From: Tilletiaria anomala UBC 951
Lineage: Eukaryota > Basidiomycota > Exobasidiomycetes > Georgefischeriales > Tilletiariaceae
Length of the DNA: 64,000 nucleotides
Direction: 5' to 3'
NCBI RefSeq assembly: GCF_000711695.1
Contig: NW_013546995.1
Location: 106,275-170,274, forward strand
This document shows, piece by piece, positions 11,056-24,200 of the stretch; position 1 is the stretch's first letter, and each line of letters begins with the position of its first letter. Made by a program: the position numbers and the translations under genes. The notes below the pieces were generated by a model. It was given only the letters and a program-made list of their open reading frames with translations. It was not told the origin of the DNA and did no database searches.

Positions 11056-12780
11056 ATGAGCGCAACAGCAATCCGCTTGCAGCTGAGAGCTGGGCAAGCT
11101 ACGCAATGGAGGGGGCCCACTGCAACCTCTTCCGCTCCGCTCGTCCGGTCTTCCATCTCTGCTACGCTGCGACCACGTGCTCATGCCAGCTGCTCCTATA
11201 GCACAGCAACTGTACGGGCCTTCCAGCATGATCGTACGCCAAAGCGTCCAAGGATCGAGCTCGGCACCGTGGGCGGTGTCGCTGTACCGCCTCTATTGGC
11301 TTTGCAACGCCAAAGGCTGCTGACAGGTGCTGGTTCCTCTCGGTCCCTGTCGCTCTGGCCCATCTCGAACAACAAGGAAAGCCAAGAAGTCCAGGAAACC
11401 GTGCCTGGAGCTGCTTCTAATGCTCAGGAAAAGGGCACGGAAGCCTTAGCCGAGGTGAAGGAGCAACTCGGAAGCGTACGAGAATCTGGGACGGAAACAG
11501 TCAATCAAGCCCAGCAAGCGGTAGCGGACGCTGTTGTCACCGTCTCAGAGACGCTTGATGCAGCTTCGAATTCTTCTGCAGAGGCTGCATCGCTTCTGGC
11601 AAATTATGCCAATGAGTTTGAAGCAGCCGGGTTACCGACCGGGTGGCCTCCGGTACCCTGGGTCCAGCATTTCTTGGAATACGTGACCCAGACCGTCGGT
11701 TTGCCTTGGTGGGCAACGATTATCGGCATGACTTGTGTCCTTCGCTTGACCGTGGCACCTTTGGTCGTTAAGGTGCAGGCAAACAACATTCGTCTAGCCA
11801 ACATCCAACCGCAAATGCAACTCCTCATGAAGGACATTGAATATGCCAAAAACTCGGGAGACATGGTCGAGATGCAGCAAGCGGCTGCAAAAGTGCAGAA
11901 GCTTATGAGGGACAACGATGCCAGTCCTTTCAAGTCCTTCATGGTTCCACTGCTCCAAATGCCAATCTTCCTGGTCATGTTCTTTGCCATCCGCGGAATG
12001 GCAAGTGGTGGGCTAGCAAGCATGCAGAACGGCGGTTTTGGGTGGATCACCGACCTGACAATGCCCGACCCGTATGTTGCGTTACCGATCCTGTCTTCCA
12101 TGGCAACACTGCTCGTGGTGGAGACAGGTGCAGAAGGTGGCGCGGCTGCAACCGCGAATAACCCGCAGCAGAGAATGGTCAGAAACGTCTTCCGCGTTGT
12201 TCTTGTCGCGATGCCTTACTTTGTGATGAGCTTTCCTGCAGTAAGTCTGGATATTTCGCGTACCCTCCGTGAACGTAATCTTACTTGAGATGGTCACCTT
12301 TAGGCACTGCATCTGGTCTGGACGACGAGCAGCATTTTCTCTCTCGCTCAATTCGGCGTTCTGCGAACACAATGGGCCAAGCGCAAGTTCAATTTACCGA
12401 AGAAGGTCAACCACCCTGCACCCACCATAGACGCAAAGAGTGGAGGATTCCTCGATGGTGTCCGCCAAGGTATGAACTTCGGCCAGGCCGCCAACCAAAA
12501 CCCCTATGCACAGTATGGCCGAACTCCCTCGCGATCACGTGCACGCTCGACCTCTAGCCCTGGACATGCAGCCCAATCAACCACGAGCCGCGAGCACGCG
12601 CTTCGAAATCTGGTTAGCGGAGGAGGCGTTTCGGAAAGCAACAGTGTGGGCGCCCCGGCACAGGCGACTCATGCTTCGCAGGAAGGTGGTCAGGACAGTC
12701 TGCGTGCCCAGAAGGAGGCGGCAAAGCAGAAGCGTGTTCAAGCATCCAGGGAACGGCGGGCGATCCGACGCAGGATCTAA
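11056..12780 (+). CDS. OXA1: Mitochondrial inner-membrane insertase Oxa1
   Basis: YidC/Oxa1/Alb3-family insertase that places mitochondrially and nuclear-encoded proteins into the inner membrane. Model: 11056-12240 and 12304-12780, 553 aa. Seen: a basic, Ser/Ala-rich N-terminus that fits a mitochondrial presequence, a coiled-coil-like segment (about residues 110-190), then the conserved core beginning GWPPVPWVQHFLEYV. The core has the first helix (LPWWATIIGMTCVLRLTVAPL), the MKDIEYAKNSGDMVEMQQAAAK loop, KSFMVPLLQMPIFLVMFFAIRGM, and FRVVLVAMPYFVMSFPA joined across the intron to ALHLVWTTSS. The C-terminus is basic (RVQASRERRAIRRRI), as expected for the ribosome-binding tail of Oxa1. Confidence 0.94.
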
Positions 12781-12871
12781 GAGCGTTTTTCATCGCTCAA
12801 CCGTGTATTTGTGGAAGAGAGGGCAGTAGCAATACACATCCCCCTTCCTTCACCAGTCCACCCAAGATAAC

Positions 12872-14996
12872 TTACTCATCTTCTAAAGAGTGCGCTTCTG
12901 GGGGCTCAAAGAACTCCACGACATCGTCCCACGCGTAGCCTTCGATGTCGCCGCCCTCTACCTGTTCGCTGTTCTCTTCATGCGGGAACGCGCCGGCCCG
13001 GCCCTGGAAGTCCTCAGGGCTTCGCCGTTTCCTCCGCCGCCGATCCTTTTCAGCTGCGCGTCGCTTGAATGCCTCGGGGGTCTGCGTTTCTGGTGGACGA
13101 TCCGTGTCGCGAGCGCTGCCAGCGACGATCCGCCAGAAGATCGATTCGGCTTGCATCGTCGCACGGTCTGTGTAGTCCGCCAAGGAGGGTGGGAGGTCGT
13201 ACTCTGGTGCGATACTCGAAGGAGCAGGCGGGGGAAAGTCAACCTTGATGCGATGTTCGGAATTCTCATTTGCCAAATCGTGCGCAGGCGGCTGATGCGA
13301 TATGCTTTTTTGGCTGTAGAACATGCTGAAAAGTGGATGGCACTCTCCTTGGTTTTGCGATTTCTCGATGCTCGGCGTCCATTCGGCTTCCGAGCTAGCA
13401 CGGGCCATCCGCAGAAGTTGTTGTACGTACGGCTCGAGGTGCTGGCGAGGAGAGATGCTTGGTCCCTCAGAGTCCGGAGGCAACTCCATATTGAGATAAT
13501 AGACGTCTAGAAATGATGGCAGGGCGATATGAGTATACTGTGACACATTCTGACTTGATCCAAGACTCACATTGCCCCTTCGGACAACTGAAGGTGCCTT
13601 CACCCATCATCAATACCTGCACTGCCTGTGAAGACGAGCCATTTTCTACGGATCCGGGTGGAAAGACGAGCAAGCCTGTCTCGATGGCGGCCGGCTTATC
13701 ATTTGCAGACAAGCTGGTCGATGCCGTGCTGTCTGTAGCTGAGGAAGACTCTGCGTACTGCTGAGGTGATTGTTCCTTGCTGGAAGCAGCAGGCTTCCTG
13801 AAAGGAATGCTCCGATCCAAAATGACGATGCCGCGTGCGATGCGGCTACCAGCGACACTGTCGTCCTGGTCTACCCCGTCTTCTCGCATCCGATGGTGCA
13901 GCTCCTGTGAGGCCACAACCCAGTCTGCGGAGACAGGCCCTTCCACCACATCCACCTCGATCCCCCAACATGGCCGTGCGCCTTCAATTGGATGATCTGG
14001 TGGCTGATGCTGTCGGCTCAGATTTTCCACGGTCACGTCGAGCATGAATGTCGAGCCGTGCACCGCACTTGCCCGACAGTATCCTTGCGCCAGCTCGCCA
14101 GCACCGCCATATTGCCCAACGAGGTACGCCGAATTCCCATATCGACCAATGCTGCCCAAGTGGCGTCGTGCACGATCGAGTGCAGGGCGGGCGGTGATGG
14201 GTGGGCGGGAGGAGAGTCCAGATGGAGCGGCGGGAAGCATCGATATGCCATATGCCAAGGCATGAATGAGGTTTGCAGAGAGCCCGAATCGCGCCTTAAG
14301 GTATTCGTCGTACGGCAGCGCTAAGTCTTGCGGATTAGCCGGTTGGATTATTGCAGCGACTTGGTTCTGCGCTTCCTTTTCAAGTTCCATGACCGACTGG
14401 AGGAACTTCATCAGTTTTCGTTTCTCGATAAGCGAAAGGCTTCTGTCCTTGAAAATGTCTTCTTTGCTGCTTGGAACATGCTGTAAGCCGTAAGCCACAC
14501 CGGTTTCGATCTCTCCATCTTGAGCTGAGCGAGGCACGAAAATAGCGGTCTCTTCGAGCAGTCGGAAGGTCGCATAGGAGGATACCTTGCTACGGATCAG
14601 TGCATCGATGGATGGGCCTTGACTAGCAAGCAGTGTCGGGGTGACAGCCAGACTATAGTGCCTGTCCAGCTTTAACAAGTCCTCCGGGAGCTGGTTTTGT
14701 CGGTCTTGCGTCGCGCTCGCTGTAGAATACGGGAAGTCGATGTACACGGCATCACATGCCTTCTGTTTCCCTTTGGCATGCTTCTCGGCTCTGCGTCTGC
14801 CCCATTCTACGAGTTGGCTGAGTGTCAGACCTGCCCATTCACCACCATAGTAGTCGTTCGGATCAATATGCAGCACGTCTCGCCCTGAGCGTGCAAGTGC
14901 TGCGCTGAGGATGGACGTCGGCAGGTCGGTGCCGAGCAGGAGCGCCGAGTAATGCGTCCGATCCAATTTCTGTCGTTGATCTGGCGGGCGCGCCAT
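12872..14996 (-). CDS. MRS6: Rab escort protein (Rab geranylgeranyltransferase component A)
   Basis: REP/GDI-superfamily protein that presents newly made Rab GTPases to geranylgeranyltransferase II. Model: 14996-13571 and 13506-12872, intron 13507-13570, 686 aa, longer than RabGDI (about 450) and right for a REP. Seen: the N-terminal GDI/REP dinucleotide-fold-like block (LLGTDLPTSILSAALARSG then VLHIDPNDYYGGEW), a central domain with GLSANLIHALAYGISML, and YGNSAYLVGQYGGAGELAQGYCRASAVHG, a hallmark of the family. After the intron it continues CPKGQYVYYLNMEL, matching the expected family block. The C-terminal ~170 residues are acidic and less conserved. RabGDI is the alternative, but the size and C-terminal extension favour REP. 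Confidence 0.9.
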
Positions 14997-15334
14997 GGTT
15001 CTATCGCCCCTCCCTACGACTGCTCGGTCGTTTGGGCCTAGAGATGCGCACTGTGTGAAAGTGCGAAGCAATTGGGAAGGATCTTGCGAAGCAGAACGAT
15101 GAACATCAAGGTCGTGGCCGCCATCTCATCCTCGTCGCTTCATGCGTCCTCGTGTGCGATGTGACGCGAAACATACGTATGTGTATCCAGGTCCTACATG
15201 AGAATTCACTTCGCACCACCCACATTCGTTGGATTTGGCTAAGTTTGGCAATGATAAATGCGCCCACGATGAATGGCAAAAGCAGCAGAAGAACTTTGAC
15301 GAAAGTACAAGCATGCAAGAATCAACCCAATCCA
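14997..15334. other. Intergenic: Rab escort protein promoter and NOC2 3' end
   Basis: About 340 bp between two minus-strand genes. No gene or distinct motif is seen. Confidence 0.45.
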
Positions 15335-17982
15335 TCATCCATCGATCTGGATCTTTGACTGCTCCAGCAATTGTCTCTTCTGCGCGCGCACCTTTCTCGC
15401 GAGCCTCAGCGCAGCCTCGAGCGGAGCCTCTACCTGTTCGTTCTTTAAGAATGCAGCGGCCTGCTTGCCTGCGCTCGTCGCACGCCCATTGCGGACAGCA
15501 GAAGCAGGCGCGTAGTCGATCCCTTGTCGTCGCTTCTCGGTCCACGCGACTTGTTGCGCTACCTTGTCGAGCAGATGCTTCAGCGCCACATCCGCCTTGC
15601 CCTTTCCTGCTCCTGCTCCCTTGCCCTTTGCCCCAGGTTTAGCGGTGGCGAAGGTCTTCATGAGCCGCCGCAGCTGTACAGTCACAGGGATGCACAGCTC
15701 GGGGAAAGCGAGGCTGCGCGCTTGGCTACCAAGGAATTCGAGCAGAAGGAAAGCGACTTCTTCGCCGATGTGGTCGGCGTAGACGCTCGTGCGGAGGTAC
15801 GCGGCAGGTGCACGGAAGTTGGTGGTCAAATCCAGCGGCTTCAGCGTCGAGGCCTTGGCTTTACGCTGAAATTCCGGCGCATCGAGCATCTCGATCAGGT
15901 AAGGCGCCAGCGGGATGTAGGTACCCGTGCGCTGTACTAGACGCAGGAGCGAGCGGATAATGTGAAGCCGTAGCGGGAAGTAGCGCGATGTGGGGATCAA
16001 GCGGATGGCGCCGAGGGACACCTGAACGAGCGGGTAGATCAGCGGCTCCATTGGACTCTCTTGCGGTTGTCCACCTGCTTTGCTGTCACGGTCGCAAGTG
16101 GCAGAGAGGACCAAGCTCCAAAAGTCGAGGCAGTGGACATATTGCCAGTTGTACACATTCTGGTACGCCTCCTTGCTTTTGTTCTGCAGGCAGTTGCGGA
16201 GATGGATCGCGAGCTGACGAATGAAGCCAAACGCGTGCTGATACGACGCCGTCAAATCCAGCAAGAAGAGCTGAGATGCGGAGTTCTTCATTAGATTGAT
16301 GGAGGGCAAAGTGTGCGCCGTGGTAAGCTTCGTTGAGCGCACAAATGCATGGTATGTCCCCTTAAGACAGAGATCCAGCATGTCGGCATCGCCTGCGGCT
16401 GCCATTTTGCGGACTGCCAGAAACGACGAGACGCGCACACCATCGGCAGCGGAGGACCAGAGGTCAAGCATGATCTGCGCGCGCAAAAATCAGATGAACC
16501 AAGAGGGATAGCATTGTAGAGTCAGTATCAATGCTTCTAAGCTATTCTGTGCCATGCATGCACGGGAGCGCACCTTGATATAATCTCTCGCCATCTTCCT
16601 CTTCTGGTTCCCAACAATATACGGAATCATCCGGCTACTCTCTTCAACCACGAAGCCCAACAGAGCGCCGTCTGCGCCCTTGCCGTTCTTTTTGCCACCT
16701 TCTTCCCCCTCATCGTCCTCGCTGCCGTCATCGAGAGCGGAGGAAGTACGCTTCCGCCCGTCCGGTAGCGAGCGAAGGAGGACGGTGAGGTTGTAGAAGA
16801 AGGACTGGATCGGACGCTGTAGCATGGCGTACTTTTTAGACTGCGTCGGCAGCTTGTAGCGCGTCCCGGCGCTAATACTGCTTGCGCCGTTCTTTGAGAT
16901 CTCCTTGTACGGCACGTGGTGCGCAAGGACGAGTGGTGTGTATTTCAACGTCGTCTGGATGACCTTCTGGTAGACGCGTGCGTCTTGCACAATGTAGCCT
17001 CCGGCCCCGCCGCCCTCGCCATCGCCATTTACGCCGCCTTGCTCGACGCGCCGCTGCTTCTTAAGGGCCTTGCGCTTGCGCTTACTCATCTCCTTTGCCG
17101 ACTCGTCCGCGTTGACCCCAGAGCCGGCTGGCATAGGGGCCGATGATGTAGATGCGCCAAGCTGCGCTGCCGCACGGAAAGCAAGGAGCAAGCGCCGCAT
17201 GGCGCGGAGGGAGCGCTGCTGTAAGATTGCCCGCTGCCATTCGCGAAGCATCGAAAGCGTTACGACTTGCTTTTCGATTGCTTCGGCAGCGGCGTGTTTC
17301 GACTTTGGGTTTGCTTTCGTACCCTTTAATCCTTCGTCTTCATTTGCACTGTCCTTATCGTCATCCGAGGCTGAGGCCATGTCGACGTCTGGGTTGAAAT
17401 TTAGAAGATCGGCGTCATTTTCTTGCAAGTACTTGAAGAAGTCTGGGTCCTTTTTCGCAAGTGCTGTAAGGTCGGCTATGTGGTCTCCCTCTTCATCTGC
17501 AATTAAAGAACCCGGACCATGTCAGCTCTGGTCGTTGCACGAGATAAGATGCCCTTTCCGGACCAACCAGATTCGTCTTCCAATTCTTCCAGGTCCTCGA
17601 GGTCTTCAACATCTTCATCTTCATGGTCATCGTCTTCATCTCCGGCCACGCCATCCAGCCCATGCGCGAGGAATTCATCCACACTCATTTCGGCTAGTGC
17701 CTTGCGACCTTTACCTGATCCCTCGCCGGCCTCTGCTTGCCCATCATCGCTGTCAGCCGGCAAGTCCTCGTCTGCCTCGCCATCGTCGCTGGACCTCAAC
17801 TCATCCTCGTCGAGTGTCGCTCTCCCGCCGCTTCCGGGGGGTTTCGACTTGGCAGCTTTGGCTCTGCGCTCTGCATTGACGAGCGCAAGCTTCTTCTTCT
17901 TCTGATGCTGCTTGCGCGCCTGAATGTGCGAATCGAGCTTTGTGCTGATGAATTTTTTGGTACGCTTCGTTGGCTTGCCCAT
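15335..17982 (-). CDS. NOC2: Nucleolar complex protein 2, ribosome biogenesis
   Basis: Noc2 pairs with Noc1/Noc3 to mature and export pre-60S ribosomes. Model: 17982-17568, 17496-16574 and 16474-15335 (introns 17497-17567 and 16475-16573), 825 aa. Seen: the start MGKPTKRTKKFIS, which matches the usual Noc2 N-terminus, a lysine-rich then strongly acidic segment (DEDDDHEDEDVEDLEDLEE), and the conserved core (IVGNQKRKMARDYIK, LDLWSSAADGVRVSSFLAVR, FIRQLAIHLRNCLQNKSKEA, YNWQYVHCLDFWSLVLS, LIYPLVQVSLGAIRLIPT, YFPLRLHIIRSLL). The first intron donor (GTTGGT) is non-consensus and was chosen by phase, so that splice site is less sure. The upstream in-frame extension starts at TTG, so the ATG at 17982 is preferred. 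Confidence 0.92.
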
Positions 17983-18509
17983 CTTTGCGTTTCCCTTGCG
18001 TTCGCTCGCCTGGGAAGCCGGATCCGGATCAACCGTGGAGGTTAGGCGCTGCGACTTGCTGTGCTTCAAGTCCCCTCTTGCGCTTCTGGCAGGAGTCGGT
18101 CCTTTATACGTCCTTGCTGTCTCGCCTCGCCGACCGAGTTATAACCTGGAATCCAACCTGTCCCTGCAATAAGAGATGCGAGACAAGCTGAGTGCAACTT
18201 TCTTTCATCCTTTGCTGGTTCGACACACTTTTGAGCGGAACTGCCCAAATTTTTTGTTCGTATAGCAGCAAAAAGGCTTGGCTGTGGCAGGCCGCAGAAT
18301 AGGGTTGTATACGCGGGGTGCGCTTCTTCCAACAGACACGTCATTAGTGCACCACCATCAACGTACCTCCCACGTCGACGCCTGTAAGTGTGTGGTTCTC
18401 TTCTTGGATATGGCATGGCACAACTAGAGCAGGTTGCTTGGATCTCGAGTAATAGCAGCCGCAAACGCCGCTCGCTATTCACCATCTAACCCTCCCGACG
18501 CAGTGCCAA
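17983..18509. other. Divergent promoter of NOC2 and UBP6
   Basis: About 527 bp between two head-to-head housekeeping genes. No gene or recognisable operator was found. Confidence 0.5.
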
Positions 18510-20755
18510 ATGCCCAAAATGGCCTCCGCTGTGCAGGTCAAGGTCAAGCACAATGGAAAGCTCGTGAGTGGCAGTGTCTCGTGATGAATGACTTGCGCCC
18601 GCTCATGTGTGATTGTGCCGCATCTTCTTTCCCCCCTCTCCAGCACGAGCTCACACTGGACCTTTCGCAGCCAGCATCAGCTTTCAAAGCGGCCATTCAC
18701 ACCGCGACGGGTGTCCCCGTCGACCGACAAAAAGTCATGGTGAAAGGTGGCTTGCTCAAGGACGAGACCGACATGGCCTCGCTAGGTGCCAAGAACGGCC
18801 AGGTCTTCATGGTCATCGGCACAGCAGGAGAGCTGCCCAAGGCTCCTATAAAGCCGGTCACATTCGTCGAGGACATGACAGACAGCCAGCTTGCGATTGT
18901 CACGCGCGAGAAGGCGGGCCTGACTAACCTAGGCAACACGTGCTACCTGAATTCGACACTGCAGGTTCTGAGGGCGATTCCAGAACTGCATATTGCGCTG
19001 GGAAAGTGAGCATTTTCTCCGCCATGCATCAATGTTTCCAGTACTTTGAGCTGACCCCATCCTTTCCTCCTACCCGAACAGCTTTAAAGCGTCCATTGGT
19101 GGCGCAGACGGAGAGTCCAATTTGACGGCCTCGTTACGAGACCTATTCAAAAGCATGAACCAGACCACAGAAGCGTTTCATCCTTTCGCCTTCCTCACTG
19201 TGAGTATATCTGTAAAGATCAGCGCTATCATCATGTCTGCTTCCATGGCGACGGCCTCTGGTGCACGTGCTGACCTCTTCGGACACCACTACCGCAGATC
19301 CTTCGGCAAGTCGCACCGCAGTTTGCAGAAATGTCGCGCCCCAGCCCCGGTGGTGTGGGTGGAGGCTATGCACAGCAGGATGCGGAGGAAGTGTGGATCC
19401 GTATTATCAATGCTCTGCAAAATGCTCTTCCCGGCCTGCCGCCGCCTTCCTCCGACTCGCCTGCAGTTTCTACCTCTGTGGTAACTACATCAACGGCTGC
19501 GCGCAAGTTTGTCCAGCAATACATGACCGGCGAAATGGCTATCAAGCGCTCATGTCCAGAGGCGCCAAGCGAAGAGGCGAGCTACAGCAATGAATCCTTC
19601 ACCATGCTGCAGTGCAACATCAGCGGAACAACCAACGAGATGCTATCCGGAATTTCCGACTCTCTGACGCAACAGATCGAGAAGAACAGCCCCACGCTCG
19701 GCCGCACAGTGGTGTACAATGAGCAAAGGCGCATCAACCGCCTACCCTCCTATCTCGCCTGCCACTTCGTGCGCTTCTTCTGGCGACGCGATATCGGCAA
19801 GAAGACCAAGATCATGCGCAAGGTCAAGTTCCCCTTTGATCTCGATACGACCGACTTCCTCAGCGACGAGCTCAAGAAGAAGGTACAGCACACCGCCGAG
19901 TCGATCAAGCAAGTGGAAAAAGCGAGGGACGAACGCGCGAAGATCAGGAAGCGCGCAAAGGCCAAGAAGGACGCGGCGGACCAGGCAATGGCAGCGGCGG
20001 GTGGCGCTGGTCGAAGCGCCGGCACCGATCCGCCTCAACCGAGCGATGCCATGGCTGTCGACATCGCTTCCTCAGCGTTGCCAAAGGATGGAGCAGCAGC
20101 GAGCGGCAAAGCGGAGGCCAGCTCGGCAGATGCCAGCGCCGCCGCAGGGGCCAAGCTCGGCGAAGTCTTGACCGAACAAGAAGAGCTCGCCTTGCGCGAG
20201 AAGGAAGCAGCCGACGTGCGTGCCACGATCGACACCGACCTGCTGGCAGACATCGGCGCGAACACCTCCGGGTTGTATGAACTCATCGGCATCGTCACGC
20301 ACAAGGGTGCAGCAGCCGACGCGGGCCATTACATTAGCTGGGTCAAGAAGTCCGTTGCGGATGCAGAGCAGCACGGCGACGGCGCAGTCTCGCAGAAGAA
20401 CGAGGCATACACAAAGAGGCTGGGCGATCTGGACGCTGTCGGCGCATCGCAGAACGATGAGTGGTACAAGGTACGCCTGGTACACGCAGCCTCCTTTACT
20501 GCTCTTGTGCCCTCCATTCCACTTCAGCTTACTCATACTGACCGTCTTTTCTGATTGCCTTCAGTTTGACGACGACAAAGTCAGCACTGTCTCGCGCGAA
20601 AAGATCACCATGCTCGACGGTGGCGGGGAGGACTCGGTTGCGTACATCTGTAAGTTGAAAAGCTCTCTGCATCACGGGCAGCGCTCTTGTCCTTCAGAAG
20701 GGCCTTGCTGATACACATCTCAAAAGTGCTGTACCGATCCAAACAGATTCACTAA
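18510..20755 (+). CDS. UBP6: Proteasome-associated ubiquitin hydrolase Ubp6/USP14
   Basis: Cysteine protease that trims ubiquitin chains at the proteasome lid. Model: exons 18510-18563, 18644-19005, 19082-19199, 19298-20470, 20565-20649 and 20727-20755, 606 aa. Seen: an N-terminal ubiquitin-like domain (about residues 5-80), the Cys box GLTNLGNTCYLNSTLQ (near 18920), the QQDAEEVW block, LPSYLACHFVRFFWRRD, and the His box DAGHYISWVKKS (near 20320). A region of about 120 residues rich in Ala/Lys/Glu (from roughly 19890 to 20240) lies between the fingers/palm and the His box and looks like an insertion compared with yeast Ubp6 (499 aa). An alternative start at 18519 would remove three residues. 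The last exon encodes only nine residues. Confidence 0.93.
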
Positions 20756-21227
20756 GTAAAAGTGGCTTGCGTTCAAGTAGCCTTTCCACACCATTGGCTT
20801 GTACTTTATCAACCGTAAAGTGCATGCGGAAGCGAGAATTCTGTGGTGCGAAACTTGATGCAATCGTCCATTATACGGTTGTAGTACAGATGTGTGACTC
20901 GGGATCAAGGCGCTCACTGCGGTTGCTGCCGCTACTCGCGAGAGTCTTGTGTTGCATTCACGACGATCCGCACCTGCGTGCATACCTTTGTTACAAATGA
21001 CTTGGATTACCGGATTGTCTGCAGTGTATTTGAGCGGAAAGGAGTGGAGGGTGAGGGCGGACGACGGGAAAGGTACGCGAACATGAGGCCGCCTGCGAGA
21101 CCGGTATGTGTACCACTCGATGCGCAGAGCATGTAGGCCGTGATGTGCGGGAGAAAGAACGGTGATGTCGGCAGCGAATACGCGTGCGGCCGGAGTGCGG
21201 CAGAGCAGGGTAGAGAGTGTAAGGACG
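20756..21227. other. Convergent 3' spacer
   Basis: About 470 bp between the UBP6 stop and the MAPK phosphatase stop. It holds the two 3'UTRs; no gene is supported. Confidence 0.5.
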
Positions 21228-24200
21228 CTACACGCCCTTGTCCATATTGAGGCCATGCTCTTTGAGCTGAGCGAAGAGGTTGTCACTGTCGATACCTGCC
21301 ATGGTGGTCCTGCGCGACGGAACGTGCAGATCGCTGACAGGGGGCCGGCGCGAACGATAACGTCCGTCGTCACCTTTGAACTCGGTCTCCGTGTTGATCA
21401 TCTCCTGCTGTGCGGCAAACTTCATCATCAGGCTCGGGGCAGAAAAGGGCAGGGCCGCACCTCGTGGTGGCACAAGCGCTATCTGAGGACCTGCGCCACC
21501 GCCCACGTCTGCACCTGCACCTGCGCCCGTGCTGACGCCATTGATACCTGTGCTGCCGTCGGCAGTCCCAATGCTTAGTGCTGCTGATGAAGCAGACGAA
21601 GGAGGCACGGTCTCCATTGTAATCAGCTTTTTCGGAGTGGGACGCGCGGGCAAGGAGCTCCGGCTTGAGGCAATTCTGTTCGTTGTCTCTTCGCCTGCGG
21701 CAGCGCCACCTGTGTCGCCAATGTCCGAAGGCCCCGAAAGGAGTCCCTTTGGCTTCTTGAGACCCAGCTCCTTCTCCTCGAACTTCATGAGCTCTGCGAC
21801 GAAGCCGATATTAGGACTGATGGCGTTGCGGCACTCAACGACGTAGGCGTACGTGCGCTTCAGCGTCCAGTGGTTAGCGTGAATGAGGTAGGCCATGGCA
21901 GCCAAGACGGAACGTGATTTGCCTGCCTTGCAGTGAACGTAGATAGGCGTGCTGTGAAGCCGCGCGTCATCTGGAAGCGAGGCGTGCACACGATACATCA
22001 GTAAGCAGTGTGAAACACAAGAGAGGAGCAGACATGAAGGGTGTAGGGCTCACCAATATACCTGCAAGCCTCTTCGATCGACCTCTGCACGCCGGTTGCT
22101 TCGACAGTATCTCGCATGGGTATGCGAAGGTACTTGTCGAAGCGCTCTCGCAGCCTCAACCCTTTCTTGCCACCATCCTCAATCTCCATCGCCATGTTCA
22201 AGATCCGGCGCACCTTGAGCGCCGAGAGCTGCGCTACATCCGCTTCCGTTTGAATATCTGGGCCGAGGTACAGGAAATTTGGCAGGATGCAGCTGATGCT
22301 GAACTTGAACTCGTCCGATGCATATTTGCGGCAGGACGGACTGTGGGGCTCCGACGCACGGCGCAGGTCGCCGACTGCGCTTCCGTTCGGCGCATGGGAG
22401 CACGGCAGACGGTGCACGCCAAACGAAGATGGCGATGGCGGATGCTGAGCCTGCTGTCTGCACAGCGCCTGAAAGCTGCTCGGCGGCTCTTGCGTCGTCG
22501 TTGCCGTTGTAAGCGTTGCTCGAGAAGTGTCCGCAGGAGGCGCAATGTGGAAGCCCGCGGCGGACGAGTAGTCTTGGCTGCCCATATCGGAGCTGCTGAA
22601 GGTCGTGACGATGCGCGGACTGTTGGCAGAAGCTTGGCGCGAGTCGAGGCCGAACGTCATAACCTTCTCTGACGTGTCCAAACGTGCCAGCGCAGGCCGT
22701 GGCGTCCTGCGGCGCCCAGGCGTTGATGCAGCGGACAAGAGGCTAGGTGACAAAGTAGGCGGAGCGAGCATCGTGTTTGCGCGTCCAGCCACGACACTCG
22801 TGGCGAAGGTTCCGCCACTGCCGCCGCCAACACCACCAACAATACCATGAACAGGTGCTGTTGCTGTCGCCGCTGCTGCCGCTTCCGGTGTCGGCTCCGC
22901 CATAGTTGCCGTGTCAGAGTCTGCATGGTTGGCAGAGCTTGCGGGACTTGGCAAGCTGGAGCGGCTACTGCGCCGCGCAAAGAGGCTGCTGGAGCCTGCG
23001 TCAGCCGTGCCGATCGGGCTGTCGCGCAGCCTTGCGCTGTCGCCGATGGTAAGGGACAGAGCTGGAGGCGGGTCATTGACGCCCTGCGGGGAATCGTGGA
23101 TGGACCGTCTTCTGCTGCTGCTGCTGCCACTGCCGCTGCCGCTGCCGCTCGTCCATCGAGGCTGCAATGGAGACGAGAGAGGAATCTGCAGTGCGTCGGC
23201 TGCGCTGTTGCTGCTGCTCATGCTGCCGATGCAGTCCGCCTCGCTGTGCGTGTCCGCATCCGAGAAGAGCGGTGGCGTTTCGGCATCGTCCGGACCGCTG
23301 CGTAACCAGCCGGAGGCCGCCTCGTCAGCGATGGCCGCTTGGAGGCCACCGTTGATGAAGTAGATGCCTCCACCACTTTGCGGAGTATATGCGCCGTCAA
23401 TCGCATCGCACTGCGCATCCGCAGCGTCGACTCGCTCCAGCACGTGCATTAGTGCTTTCCCCGCCTCCGCGGCGGCGGTCGCTGCCGCCTTGCTGGAGTT
23501 CGGTCCGGCGAGACCCGGCGCGAAGCCGCCACTTCCACCCCCACCACCACTACCGTGAGATGCTGATGATGGGGGAGCGATGCCTGATTGGCGATGCTGC
23601 TTGCCCGCCTTGACATCGGCGATCTGCATAGGGTCATCGTAGACTATCACGATATCCACATCCCAGAACTGTGGCTGCTTGCCATTGTCTTCCGCTGGTC
23701 CTCCGGCCGCAGCGTCTAATGGTGAGGACGCTGCAGGAATGGCTGCATCTCCCCCGCCAGAGCCACCACGGCGACTCCGGGTCCGGCGGGCTAGGTATGC
23801 CTGCTGGACGATCGACTCGAAGCGTCGTTTGCCCATCGAGGTGGTGATGAAGGTCTCGATGGCCAGAACGCCCTGCTTGCTCGCTGCGAACTCCTGCGGT
23901 GATCCTCCACCGCCACCGAACCCGTGGCCAAGGCTGAGCTTTCCGCTGCCGCCTGGCGCTGCGCTGCCAAATCGCCCAGCACCGCCGCGGTTTGCCGCGG
24001 ATGTGGATGAAGTGGGCCGAGACGTGGCGCTGGTGTGCCCGGCTGCCGCCTGCGTTGAGCTGACAGAAGGTCCGGAAGACGAGGGGCCGCCGCTTGGGTC
24101 CGTTCCGAAACGCTTCAAGCGCTTGACGACGAGGGACGGCAGGTTGACGTTCACGGAAAAGGCAATGTGCCCTTGCGTCGGTGCTGCACCTGGTAGCAAG

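Noticed and set aside
13538-13570. A 33-nt intron in the Rab escort protein gene
   Set aside because: Its acceptor gives the wrong reading phase. Using the CTAG acceptor at 13507 gives a 64-nt intron, correct phase and the expected CPKGQYVYYLN block.
17983-18069. 29-residue N-terminal extension of Noc2
   Set aside because: It would start at TTG, and MGKPTKRTKKF at 17982 matches the normal Noc2 N-terminus.
22010-22672. Plus-strand open frame of 220 codons opposite the MAPK phosphatase
   Set aside because: It is a shadow of the GC-rich minus-strand coding sequence and has no family signature. The same applies to other long antisense frames over 22.8-27.8 kb.
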